Shown piece by piece: positions 1 to 8,432 of a stretch of 22,375 bases of DNA (position 1 is the stretch's first letter; each line of letters starts with the position of its first letter). Source of the DNA: CAZJYI01 sp964550025 (GTDB lineage Bacteria > Verrucomicrobiota > Kiritimatiellia > UBA8416 > CAYOBW01); the NCBI GenBank assembly GCA_964550025.1, contig CAZJYI010000170.1, positions 1-22,375 of the forward strand. Direction: 5' to 3'. The position numbers were made by a program, and so were the translations under genes. Under the pieces are notes generated by a model. That model saw nothing but the letters and a program-made list of their open reading frames with translations. It was not told where the DNA came from and did not search any database.

Positions 1-227
1 CCAATCCCTCCTCCCAGCCACTCCCCGCGGCATTTTGCGGTCGCGTTCCGCGGCTCCGCCGCGACCCACGCCCGCAAGAAGCCGTGCCATATTCAACAAC
101 AACCAACCAATTACCAAACCGAGACCCATAAACCCCGAGACTGCTTGATCCTGCGTTGCACTTCGGATCAATCAGAGCGGTGTGCGCTACCCGCACTTTC
201 GTTTTGAACTCCCCCTTTGGGGCTTAT

Positions 228-245
228 GGTCCCCCCAAGGGGACC
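228..245. repeat. Perfect 7-bp stem, 4-nt loop
   Basis: GGTCCCC (228-234) pairs with GGGGACC (239-245) around a CCAA loop. A further short stem CCCC/GGGG lies just upstream at 212-222. Both are in the gene-free leader and have no clear role; no T tract follows. Confidence 0.6.
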
Positions 246-447
246 GCCCCGTCGGTTTTGCTGCGGCGCGGCGGCGCGCGCGGGGGAGCGCCTGCAAAAC
301 AAGGCGGGGGAAGTTTCCCCCGACCCCTCCTATTGCGCGCGCGAAGCCTGCCGCCGCCGCATTCCATCGCCAACGTCATCACCCCGGTCAACTGACATTG
401 CACAGGCCCACACGGTCACCCAGGGCGGCAGGCGTCCAGAGCCCCGC

Positions 448-464
448 TGCCTGCTTCGCAGGCA
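448..464. repeat. Perfect 7-bp stem, TTC loop
   Basis: TGCCTGC at 448-454 and GCAGGCA at 458-464 form an exact inverted repeat around TTC. It is one of a cluster of palindromes in the first 800 bp, and its role is unknown. Confidence 0.6.
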
Positions 465-691
465 TCGGACGCACACGCGGCACGGGTTTGCTTTGCGCTG
501 GGGTCGTCCCCGTCATCTTGCTGCGCAACGTGCCAGGAACTCCGCGGAAGTCGTCTCAGGTTCCCTCAGACGAAAGCCCAGTATCTGCACGAGCACCTCA
601 TCCGCCGTGCCACTCCCTGCCTGAGCGCGCTTCTTCCCTTGCGCCAGGCCGTCAAAGCGGTCGGCAGCTACGCCCAAGGGCTGAGCTGCCT

Positions 692-721
692 TGCCGAATC
701 CCGCCACGGCGGGATTCGGCA
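692..721. repeat. Perfect 14-bp inverted repeat (hairpin)
   Basis: TGCCGAATCCCGCC at 692-705 is followed by AC and then its exact reverse complement at 708-721. A transcript would fold into a near-perfect hairpin with a tiny loop. There is no T run after it, so it is not a classical intrinsic terminator. A REP-like palindrome or the end of a small mobile element are possible readings; the structure is certain, the role is not. Confidence 0.85.
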
Positions 722-880
722 CCCACTTCTCCCGGCCTGTCGCAAGGCGCGCGCTACGGCAGTTCGCGGCACCGTCGGCTTTCGGCGCTGACCCTTCATT
801 TCTAGAACGTACGGACCAGGACACAGTACCGGATTTCGGGGATTCTTCGCCAAATCAAGCAGCGTACAACCGAATTGAAC

Positions 881-909
881 TTGTTCTATTGGACAGGATG
901 ACCTACATT
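881..909 (+). promoter_or_regulatory. Possible promoter of the defence operon
   Basis: TTGTTC (881-886) and TACATT (904-909) lie 17 bp apart, about 67 bp before the first start codon. The match to the sigma-70 consensus is only moderate (3/6 and 4/6). A local drop in GC compared with the preceding 800 bp supports a regulatory segment. The small HTH protein encoded first could bind here, but no clear operator repeat was found. Confidence 0.25.
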
Positions 910-975
910 GCGCGCAACCGTGAGATCGGGTACGGCCCAGTTTCAGTGAATTGTCCGTAGCAGAGGACCAAACCC

Positions 976-1173
976 ATGGAAGACCGATGGTTATCAGTCG
1001 ATGAGGTCGCCGCCTATCTGGGCGTCAAGCGCGACACCATCTATAAGTGGATCGAGCGCAAGAGCATGCCAGCCAAGAAGGTTGGGCGGCTCTGGAAGTT
1101 CAAGAAGGAGCAAGTCGACGAATGGGTGAATGCCGGTATCGCCGCCGAACCCGACGCGGAGAGGGAAAGCTAG
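976..1173 (+). CDS. Excisionase-family helix-turn-helix DNA-binding protein
   Basis: A 65-residue protein that is essentially one winged HTH_17 (excisionase/MerR-like) domain. The sequence WLSVDEVAAYLGVKRDTIYK at residues 5-24 is the typical two-helix DNA-binding part, and VGRLWKFKKEQVDEWV is the typical wing and last helix. The family includes phage Xis proteins and small regulators. With no integrase nearby, and as the first gene of an operon whose next start is 3 bp after its stop, it is more likely a regulator or DNA-targeting subunit of the downstream system than a true excisionase. AGAGGA at 962-967 is a well-spaced ribosome binding site. The fold is clear; the specific role is inferred. 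Confidence 0.88.
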   Translation: MEDRWLSVDEVAAYLGVKRDTIYKWIERKSMPAKKVGRLWKFKKEQVDEWVNAGIAAEPDAERES

Positions 1174-1176
1174 CGC

Positions 1177-4074
1177 ATGTCAGACACGACGGATTATCAC
1201 GCGAAGTACTTCGCGCACGAGCTGAGCCGAACCGGTGGTTCCGGCGTCGATCGGCTTGACCGCGCCCTGTTTGACGCGTGCGTCGACCTCAATCCCCATC
1301 AGATCGAGGCGGCCCTTTTTGCTCTGCGTTCCCCCATCTCGAAGGGCGTACTGCTGGCCGACGAGGTCGGCCTCGGCAAGACGATTGAGGCGGGCCTCGT
1401 AGTCTGCCAGTATTGGGCCGAACACCGCCGTTCCGTTCTCGTCATTTGCCCGGCATCACTCCGCAAGCAATGGGCTCTCGAACTTGCCGAGAAGTTTCAT
1501 CTCCCGGCCGCGATACTGGACGCCAAGACCTATCGCCAAGCCGAGAAAGCGGGCAATCCCAACCCGTTCCGCACCGAATCCGTTGTCATTTGCTCCCTGC
1601 ACTACGCCGGTCGCCACGCCGAAGCCATCAAGGCGATTCCTTGGGATCTCGTTGTCATTGACGAAGCGCACAAGCTACGCAATGCCTACCGTCAAAGCAA
1701 TCGCATCGGACAGCAAATCCGCTGGGCAACGGAAGGCCGCAAGACGCTGCTCGTCACGGCTACGCCGCTCCAAAACACACTGCTTGAACTCTACGGCCTT
1801 TCGACGCTTATCGACGACCGCCTCTTCGGCGATCTCCCCGCGTTCCGGTCGCAGTATGTGAACTACGGCGGCGATCTGGAAGGTCTCCGGGACCGCCTGA
1901 AGAGCTTCTGCTGGCGTACACTCCGCGGACAGGTACAGGAGTACGTCCGCTACACGGAACGCAATCTTATCACTCGCCCATTCAAACCATCCGAGCAGGA
2001 GCACAAGCTCTACGAGGCCGTCTCCGCCTATCTGAAACGCGATGACACCTACGCGCTCCCCGCCGGCCAGAAACATCTTCTGATCCTGCTCGTCCGCAAG
2101 GTTCTCGCTTCTTCGCCGCGAGCCGTTGCCGGCACGCTTGAGATCATGCGCGACCGCCTGAAGGCGCTCCGCAAAGACACCGTCGAGAACGCGCCGCTCG
2201 TCGACCGTTTGCTCCTGGGTCAGGACATCGACGCCGATCTGCTCGATGAACTGCTAGAAGATGAGGAAGACCTCGACGTGGAAATTCCCGAGGCCACATC
2301 GGATGAAGAACCCGCCGAGGAACGAAAGGTTGATCTTGGTCGTCTCGACGCCGAGATTTCTGAGCTCGAAGACTACATCCGCTGGGCGCGCGGCATCGGC
2401 GTGGACACGAAGACACGCTCCCTGCTCAAAGCCGTGGAGATCGGCTTTGAGCGCATGACCGAGATGGGGGCGGCCCGGAAAGCGGTTATCTTCACCGAGT
2501 CCCGCAGGAGCCAGACGTATCTGAAGGAGTTCCTCGAAGGCAACGGCTTTGCCGGTTCCGTACTGACATTCAACGGATCAAACCGCGACCCTGATTCCAT
2601 CAGCGTCTACGAACGATGGGTTGAGCAAAACCGTGACAGCGGCCGTCTTTCAGGCTCCCGCGCCGTTGACATCCGCACCGCCATCATCGAGCGCTTCCGC
2701 GACGACGCGCAGATTCTCATCGCCACCGAAGCCGGGGCTGAAGGTATCAACCTTCAGTTCGCTTCGCTCGTGATCAACTACGATCTGCCCTGGAATCCCC
2801 AGCGCATCGAGCAGCGCATCGGCCGCTGCCATCGTTACGGCCAGGAGCACGACGTTGTCGTGATCAACTTCCTGAACGAACGGAACGAAGCCGACCGCCG
2901 CGTCTATCAGCTTCTCGAACAGAAGTTCCACCTCTTCAGCGGCCTTTTCGGCGCTTCAGACGACGTACTCGGCTCTATCGAGTCCGGCGTCGATTTTGAG
3001 CGTCGCGTTCTCGACATCTACCAGAAATGCCGAACCGCCGATGAAATCCAGACAGCTTTCGAGAAACTGCAAGCTGAACTCGACGAACAGATTCAGACCA
3101 AGATGAAGGATACGCGTCGGCTTCTGCTGGAACACTTCGACGAGGACGTTCACGAGCGCCTTCGCGTGAACCTCACCGGAGCCCGCGAGCGTCTCGACCG
3201 GATCGGACGAATGTTCTGGCGCACCACCCGGCACGTTCTCGACGTCCGCGCCCGTTTTCATGACGCAGACCTCTCCTTCGACCTGGACGAGCCGCCCATC
3301 CCCGCGGCGCACCCTGGGCGCTATCACCTTGTCTCAAAACAGCAGGACAACGTGCCTGGCGAGTTTCTCTACCGGCTCAGCCATCCACTCGGCGAACACG
3401 TCATTTCCGACGCCGCGCAACGTGATTGCCCCCCGGCTGAAGTGTCCTTCGACATCTCAGCCCACGACACCCGCATCGCTCTTGTTGAGAAGCTTCAAGG
3501 GCAGACCGGCTGGCTCAGGCTTCAGCATCTCCGTATTGAGTCCTTCGACCGCGAAGAACACCTGCTGTTCTCCGCGGTCGACGACAGCGGCAAGGCTATT
3601 CCCCAAGACACATGTCAGAAGCTGTTCAACTGTGCGGGGTCGGTCTCCGGCGAGGCGGATGTTCCCGCAGAGCTCGCCAAGCGATTGGCGGACGAATCCG
3701 AACGCCACTCGCGCGCGACGCTGAACCGGAGCCTTGAGGAGAACAGCAAGCATTTCAACGAGGCCCGTGACCAGCTCGACAAGTGGGCCGAAGACATGGT
3801 GAAAGCCGCAGAGAAAGAACTCGATGACATCAAGCGCCAGATTCGGGACGCCCAGCGCAGGAGCCGCCAGGCCCCCACGCTCGACGAGCAACACACCTTG
3901 CAGGAAGAAATCCGGGCGCTTGAACGCAAGAAACGGAAACTGCGGGAGCGGATCTTCGACATCGAAGATGAAATCGTAGAGAAACGCGACCGCCTCGTTG
4001 AGTCGCTCGAAAAGCGCATGCAACAGAAGACCACGGCCACGCAGCTATTCACCATTCGCTGGCGCGTCCTTTGA
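1177..4074 (+). CDS. SNF2/RapA-type DEAD/DEAH helicase of a defence system
   Basis: A 965-residue superfamily 2 ATPase. Motif I, DEVGLGKT, is at residues 62-69; motif II, DEAH, at 162-165; motif III appears as VTATPLQN. After an acidic insert (about residues 345-390) the second RecA lobe follows, with ATEAGAEGINLQ and motif VI, QRIGRCHRYGQ, at 546-556. This layout is that of HepA/RapA and SNF2 proteins, which move along double-stranded DNA rather than unwind it. The last 120 residues are a long charged coiled coil, probably for partner binding. It starts 3 bp after the HTH gene and lies 16 bp before the methyltransferase gene. DISARM DrmD is a similar helicase, but DrmA, DrmB and DrmC are missing here. 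A role in remodelling or moving on invading DNA is inferred. Confidence 0.9.
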   Translation: MSDTTDYHAKYFAHELSRTGGSGVDRLDRALFDACVDLNPHQIEAALFALRSPISKGVLLADEVGLGKTIEAGLVVCQYWAEHRRSVLVICPASLRKQWALELAEKFHLPAAILDAKTYRQAEKAGNPNPFRTESVVICSLHYAGRHAEAIKAIPWDLVVIDEAHKLRNAYRQSNRIGQQIRWATEGRKTLLVTATPLQNTLLELYGLSTLIDDRLFGDLPAFRSQYVNYGGDLEGLRDRLKSFCWRTLRGQVQEYVRYTERNLITRPFKPSEQEHKLYEAVSAYLKRDDTYALPAGQKHLLILLVRKVLASSPRAVAGTLEIMRDRLKALRKDTVENAPLVDRLLLGQDIDADLLDELLEDEEDLDVEIPEATSDEEPAEERKVDLGRLDAEISELEDYIRWARGIGVDTKTRSLLKAVEIGFERMTEMGAARKAVIFTESRRSQTYLKEFLEGNGFAGSVLTFNGSNRDPDSISVYERWVEQNRDSGRLSGSRAVDIRTAIIERFRDDAQILIATEAGAEGINLQFASLVINYDLPWNPQRIEQRIGRCHRYGQEHDVVVINFLNERNEADRRVYQLLEQKFHLFSGLFGASDDVLGSIESGVDFERRVLDIYQKCRTADEIQTAFEKLQAELDEQIQTKMKDTRRLLLEHFDEDVHERLRVNLTGARERLDRIGRMFWRTTRHVLDVRARFHDADLSFDLDEPPIPAAHPGRYHLVSKQQDNVPGEFLYRLSHPLGEHVISDAAQRDCPPAEVSFDISAHDTRIALVEKLQGQTGWLRLQHLRIESFDREEHLLFSAVDDSGKAIPQDTCQKLFNCAGSVSGEADVPAELAKRLADESERHSRATLNRSLEENSKHFNEARDQLDKWAEDMVKAAEKELDDIKRQIRDAQRRSRQAPTLDEQHTLQEEIRALERKKRKLRERIFDIEDEIVEKRDRLVESLEKRMQQKTTATQLFTIRWRVL

Positions 4075-4077
4075 GAC

Positions 4078-4083
4078 AGGGAG
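4078..4083 (+). promoter_or_regulatory. Ribosome binding site fixing the methyltransferase start
   Basis: AGGGAG lies 7 bp before the ATG at 4091. The frame is open further upstream to an ATG at 3998, but that start lies inside the helicase gene, has no such site, and would add about 31 residues that look like out-of-frame helicase sequence. The start at 4091 is therefore preferred. Confidence 0.7.
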
Positions 4084-4090
4084 AAACGAT

Positions 4091-7000
4091 ATGCCGACAA
4101 CGAAGCAGCTTCGATCAAGATTGATAGACAAGCTCAAAGAGCTTTTTCAACTGAACCAGCCCGATCTTGACTTCGGGTTCTACCGCATCATGCACGCGAA
4201 ATCCGAGCAGGTGACGCGTTTCCTCGAAGACGATCTGCTCGCCATCATTGGCGATGCGTTCGGAGAAGTCGACGACACCCGTAAGGCCCAGCTCAAGGCC
4301 GAATACGAGAAGGAAGTCGAAACCGCCAAGGAATACGGGGCCGCCGACCCCGAAACCGTACCGAAGGTGAAGGAAGCACGTGAGCGCTACGAGACCGCCC
4401 AGGACACCGCCACCGCCGAAGGCGAGATTTACGACCACCTCTACCGTTTCTTCGAGCGATACTACGACAACGGCGACTTCATCTCGCGACGCTACTACAC
4501 CCGCGAAACGCCCGGCAAAGCTGCGCCTTTCGCCGTGCCCTACAATGGCGAGGAAGTGAAGCTCCATTGGGCCAACGCAGACCAGTACTACATCAAGACG
4601 GCAGAGCACTTCCGCAACTTCACCGTTGACCTGCGGCAGGCCAAAGAGATCCGGGAGCTTGCCGAAGCAGACGAACTCGGACTTGAGATCGGTGACGACA
4701 ACCCCCGCCTGGTTCACTTCCGCATCGTGGACGCCACCGAAGGCGAACACGGCAACGTCAAGGCGTCCGAAGCCTCCAAGCGTTACTTCATCATCCACAG
4801 GGACGAGCCCGTCCAGTTGACCGACGATGGGGAGCTGGTCATCCAGTTTGAATACCGGCCCGATCCCGAGAAGTCGGGACAAGAGAACACCTGGCGCGAC
4901 AAGCGAAACACCGAAGCCGTCGAGGTCGTTCTCGCCGCTCTGGACAGTCTTTCCGGCGCTGACAAATACAAGCGTCTCATCACCGTTCCCGCACCCACGG
5001 ACAAAGACGCCAAGCGCCCCCTACTGGCGAAGTACGTCAACCAGTACACCGCCCGGAACACGATGGACTACTTCATCCACAAGGACCTGGGCGCGTTCCT
5101 CCGCCGTGAATTGGATTTCTACATCAAGAACGAGGTGATGCGTCTGGATGACATCGAGAGCGCCGAAGCGCCAGCGGTCGAAACCTACTTGTCGAAGCTG
5201 AAGGTGCTTCGCACCATCGCGCACAAGCTGATCGACTTTCTGGCCCAACTCGAAGACTTCCAGAAGCGGCTCTGGCTGAAGAAGAAGTTCGTCGTCGAAA
5301 CGAACTATTGCATCACGCTCGACCGCATCCCGGAGGAGTTCTACGCGGAGATCGCTGCCAACGCCGCACAGCGGGAGGAATGGGTGCGACTGTTTTCCAT
5401 TGATGAGATCGAGGCAAGTACGGTCGGGCCTAGTTATTCAGAGCCCCTCTCGGTGGAGTTTTTGAAGGCGAATGCCGGCCTTGTGTTGGATACCCATTTC
5501 TTCTCACCCACTTTTACAGCGCGTCTACTGGGCGCACTTGATGCGATTGACGAGGAGAGTACAGGGTTGCTCATCCATGCAGACAACGCGCACGCCTTGT
5601 CAATGCTCAAGGCCCGTCTCGGTCATCTGGTTGATGTCGTATATATCGACCCCCCATACAATACTGGTGATGGAGACTTCTCGTACAAGGACACCTACCG
5701 ACATGCATCTTGGTTGACAATGATGCAGGAAAGATGTCAACGCCTACGCACGCTGCTGCAACATGATGGCGTATTCGTTTGTTCACTGGACGACAACGAA
5801 CATAACCGATTCCGGATGATGGTCGATAGTGCGCTGGTCAATCTGTGTATTGTAGGTAATGCAGCCTGGCATAAGACGAGCGGGTCCAATGAATCGGAGT
5901 TCTCTCACGTCTTTGACAACACTCTCATTTACAAGGCGTCTCCAGAGGTCAGCATCGGATTAGTGCCACGCAATGAGAAACAGAGACAACTATATTCAAA
6001 CCCCGATAATGATCCCCGTGGACCGTGGGCTTCTACAGACTACACATCTAAGTGGAGTCCGAGAGAGAGGCCGAACCTTGCCTATCCGATAGACAATCCT
6101 CATACAGGTGCGCAGGTACATCCAAAAGAGAAAGCGTGGCGGTTTTCCAAAAAGGAACACGAGAAGAACGTCCGTGACAACAAGGTATGGTGGGGAATCA
6201 ACGGGGAGTTGAAGGTGCCGCGATACAAACGGCTCCTCTGCGAAACGCGTGACGGAGTGGTGCCGAAATCTATTTGGAATGACGTTGGAACGAACCAGCA
6301 AGGTAAGAGCGAGTTGCTCGCCCTCGGTTTTAGAGAAAGCGAGTTCTCGAATCCCAAGCCAATAGGTTTGGTGAAGCGTGCCATCCACCTCGGAAACAGG
6401 GAAGATGTTGTTCTTGATGCCTTCGCCGGCTCAGGCACTACGGCGCTGGCCACAATTGAGTTGAACCGCGCGGATGACGGCAAACGCAAATACTACTTGT
6501 CAGAGTTTGGCGACTACTTCGACTCTGTGCTCAAGCCTCGCATCCAGAAGGCTATCTATTCCACAGATTGGAAAGACGGCAAGCCAATCGATCCAAGCAC
6601 TGGAGTTTCCCACTGCTTCAAATACATCCGCCTTGAGTCCTACGAGGACTGCCTGAACAACCTTGTCTTTGCGAGGGACAAAACCCGTGACCACACGCTT
6701 GAGAGAAATGGCGGCCTCCGAAACGACTACATGCTTTACTACATGCTCGATGTCGAGACACGCGGCAGTCAGAGCCTGCTGAACATCGACGCCTTTGCCG
6801 ATCCGACGGCGTACGCGCTCCGGGTCAAGAAGCCGGGCAGTGACCAATACGTTACCCGGCACGTCGATCTCATCGAGACGTTCAACTACCTGATCGGCCT
6901 CCGCGTGACGCACATCGCCGCGCCGCAGAGCTTCACGGCTAGCTTCAAACGGGAGACCGACCCCGAGCTTCCCGAGGATACGCAGACGCGCCTTGTTGTG

Positions 7001-7333
7001 GACGGTCGCCTTACCCAGGACGAGAACGGCCCGTGGTGGTTCCGCAAGGTCGAGGGCTGGGTGCCCGCCGACCCGAACAATCCGAACAACGGAGAACGGC
7101 AAAGGGTCTTGATTGTCTGGCGCAAGCTTACCGGCCAGATCGAGGAAGACAACCTGATGCTGGACGAGTGGTTCCAGCGAAACCGAATCAGCACGCGGGA
7201 TTTCGAGTTCGACGTGATCTACGTCAACGGCACCAACAACCTGCCGAACCTGAAACAGGAAGGCGACAACTGGAAAGTCCGCCTCATCGAGGAAGACTTC
7301 ATGCGCTTGATGTGGGACGTGGAGGATGTGTGA
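4091..7333 (+). CDS. Large beta-class N6-adenine DNA methyltransferase (type III Mod-like)
   Basis: A 1080-residue protein, far longer than the usual 600-700 residues of type III Mod proteins. The catalytic motif DPPY is at residues 520-523 and comes before the AdoMet motif DAFAGSGTT at 776-784, the order of beta-class amino-methyltransferases; DPPY points to adenine-N6 methylation. The roughly 250 residues between the motifs should hold the target recognition domain. The N-terminal 430 residues are charged and helical, with YDHLYRFFERYYDNGDF near residue 115, a string I associate with large methyltransferases of this kind. About 290 residues follow the catalytic core. It presumably marks self DNA for the Res-like protein downstream. 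The middle (about 5400-6500) is clearly less GC-rich than both flanks, hinting at replacement of the recognition region. Confidence 0.9.
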   Translation: MPTTKQLRSRLIDKLKELFQLNQPDLDFGFYRIMHAKSEQVTRFLEDDLLAIIGDAFGEVDDTRKAQLKAEYEKEVETAKEYGAADPETVPKVKEARERYETAQDTATAEGEIYDHLYRFFERYYDNGDFISRRYYTRETPGKAAPFAVPYNGEEVKLHWANADQYYIKTAEHFRNFTVDLRQAKEIRELAEADELGLEIGDDNPRLVHFRIVDATEGEHGNVKASEASKRYFIIHRDEPVQLTDDGELVIQFEYRPDPEKSGQENTWRDKRNTEAVEVVLAALDSLSGADKYKRLITVPAPTDKDAKRPLLAKYVNQYTARNTMDYFIHKDLGAFLRRELDFYIKNEVMRLDDIESAEAPAVETYLSKLKVLRTIAHKLIDFLAQLEDFQKRLWLKKKFVVETNYCITLDRIPEEFYAEIAANAAQREEWVRLFSIDEIEASTVGPSYSEPLSVEFLKANAGLVLDTHFFSPTFTARLLGALDAIDEESTGLLIHADNAHALSMLKARLGHLVDVVYIDPPYNTGDGDFSYKDTYRHASWLTMMQERCQRLRTLLQHDGVFVCSLDDNEHNRFRMMVDSALVNLCIVGNAAWHKTSGSNESEFSHVFDNTLIYKASPEVSIGLVPRNEKQRQLYSNPDNDPRGPWASTDYTSKWSPRERPNLAYPIDNPHTGAQVHPKEKAWRFSKKEHEKNVRDNKVWWGINGELKVPRYKRLLCETRDGVVPKSIWNDVGTNQQGKSELLALGFRESEFSNPKPIGLVKRAIHLGNREDVVLDAFAGSGTTALATIELNRADDGKRKYYLSEFGDYFDSVLKPRIQKAIYSTDWKDGKPIDPSTGVSHCFKYIRLESYEDCLNNLVFARDKTRDHTLERNGGLRNDYMLYYMLDVETRGSQSLLNIDAFADPTAYALRVKKPGSDQYVTRHVDLIETFNYLIGLRVTHIAAPQSFTASFKRETDPELPEDTQTRLVVDGRLTQDENGPWWFRKVEGWVPADPNNPNNGERQRVLIVWRKLTGQIEEDNLMLDEWFQRNRISTRDFEFDVIYVNGTNNLPNLKQEGDNWKVRLIEEDFMRLMWDVEDV
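7321..7325 (+). promoter_or_regulatory. Ribosome binding site fixing the ATPase start
   Basis: GGAGG directly abuts an in-frame ATG at 7326, too close to use, but lies 9 bp before the ATG at 7335. The latter is thus the likely start, giving a gene that begins 1 bp after the methyltransferase stop. The site is inside the last codons of the methyltransferase gene, which suggests coupled translation. Confidence 0.7.
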
Positions 7334-7334
7334 T

Positions 7335-8432
7335 ATGAAACGACCACTGGACAAGGTAACGATCAAAGGCTTCAAGTCGATGCGATCGCTTGAAGACTTC
7401 GAGCTTCAGAATCTGAACGTGCTCATAGGTGGCAACGGAGCCGGGAAGAGCAATTTCATCGAGTTCTTCCGCATGCTACTCGCCATGATGAAGCCGGACG
7501 GTCTGAAGCAGTTCGTGGCGGGCAATGCCGATGCGTACCTGTTCGGCGGCCCCAAAACAACCGCAGCCATCGAGATCAGGATGCGGTTTGGGGACAATGG
7601 ATATGACTTTGAGCTGTCGCCGACGGAGGACGGCTTCTTCCTCATCAACAACGAACAGCGGCACTACTATCCTCACGACGCAACGCGCAATCTAGGCAGC
7701 GGGCATTTCAATCCCGAGCTTCTTCGGGACAAGGACAATCCCGGTCATAGAAGTCAGCACGGCGCGTCATGGTACACCTACAACGCTATCTGTTCGTGGA
7801 TGATCTACCATTTCCACGACACGAGCCCCGAATCGGGCATGCGTCGGTATCACGACCAAGGCCATAGCGAACAGCTCTTCATGGACGCGGCGAACATCGC
7901 GCCATATCTCTTGTATCTCAAGACATCGCACTCCTCCAGCTATGCCGAGATACTGAACGCCGTCCGGCTTGTGATTCCCTTTTTCGACGACTTCATACTC
8001 AAGCCGAACGCGCAGGAGAACCTGAGACTCGACTGGCGGCAGAAGGGGCTTCGGGACTATCCGATGCGGCCAAGCCACCTTTCAGACGGTTCCATCCGGT
8101 TCATCTGCCTGGCCACCGCGCTGCTGCAACCCAAGCCGCCATCAACGATCATCATCGACGAGCCAGAGCTTGGCCTGCATCCGCAGGCAATCGCGATTCT
8201 GGCGGAACTGTTGCAAGACGCCGCCAAGCGCACCCAGGTTGTCGTGGCTACGCAGTCCGCCGCTTTGATCAATCACTTCTCAATCGAGGACATTATCGTC
8301 GTCAATCGCAAGGATGGCCAATCGACGTTTGATCGTCTGAAGAAAGAGGACTTCGAGGTATGGCTCGAAGACTACTCGGTAGGCGAGCTATGGGCCAAGA
8401 ACGTCATCGCGGGAGGGCCCACCCATGAGTAA
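7335..8432 (+). CDS. AAA (ABC/RecF-like) ATPase of a defence module
   Basis: A 365-residue ATPase of the AAA_21/AAA_15 type. After the opening VTIKGFKSMRSLEDFEL, typical of RecF/SMC/OLD-like heads, comes Walker A, GGNGAGKSN, at residues 32-40. An ABC-type signature, LSDGS, is at 249-253, Walker B, IIIDEPELGLHP, has its Asp-Glu at 275-276, and an Ala-rich stretch ending QSAALINHF plays the part of the switch region. There is no fused TOPRIM domain. The next gene overlaps it by 8 bp and encodes a TOPRIM-like DUF4276 protein, so the pair resembles a split OLD nuclease or the AriA-AriB pair of PARIS. It may sense invading DNA or an inhibitor and control its partner; this is inference. Confidence 0.9.
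   Translation: MKRPLDKVTIKGFKSMRSLEDFELQNLNVLIGGNGAGKSNFIEFFRMLLAMMKPDGLKQFVAGNADAYLFGGPKTTAAIEIRMRFGDNGYDFELSPTEDGFFLINNEQRHYYPHDATRNLGSGHFNPELLRDKDNPGHRSQHGASWYTYNAICSWMIYHFHDTSPESGMRRYHDQGHSEQLFMDAANIAPYLLYLKTSHSSSYAEILNAVRLVIPFFDDFILKPNAQENLRLDWRQKGLRDYPMRPSHLSDGSIRFICLATALLQPKPPSTIIIDEPELGLHPQAIAILAELLQDAAKRTQVVVATQSAALINHFSIEDIIVVNRKDGQSTFDRLKKEDFEVWLEDYSVGELWAKNVIAGGPTHE

Larger units (their letters stand above)
1..955. other. Palindrome-rich region without a convincing gene
   Basis: No reading frame here looks like a protein: the open frames on both strands are rich in Arg, Pro, Ala and Ser, have no recognisable motif and overlap each other, as expected from GC-rich non-coding DNA. 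The region holds several perfect short inverted repeats: GGTCGCG/CGCGACC (39-45 and 60-66), TTGATCC/GGATCAA (145-151 and 165-171), GGTCCCC/GGGGACC (228-245), GGGGGAA/TTCCCCC (306-321), TGCCTGC/GCAGGCA (448-464) and a 14-bp arm pair at 692-721. It may be intergenic repeat DNA, a decayed element, or contain a structured RNA; nothing decides between these. The part after about 790 is less GC-rich and probably holds the promoter of the defence operon. Confidence 0.6.

Noticed and set aside
182..805. Long open frames on both strands in the leader
   Set aside because: They overlap one another, are Arg/Pro/Ala/Ser-rich without motifs, lack ribosome binding sites and run through perfect palindromes; GC-rich non-coding DNA explains them.
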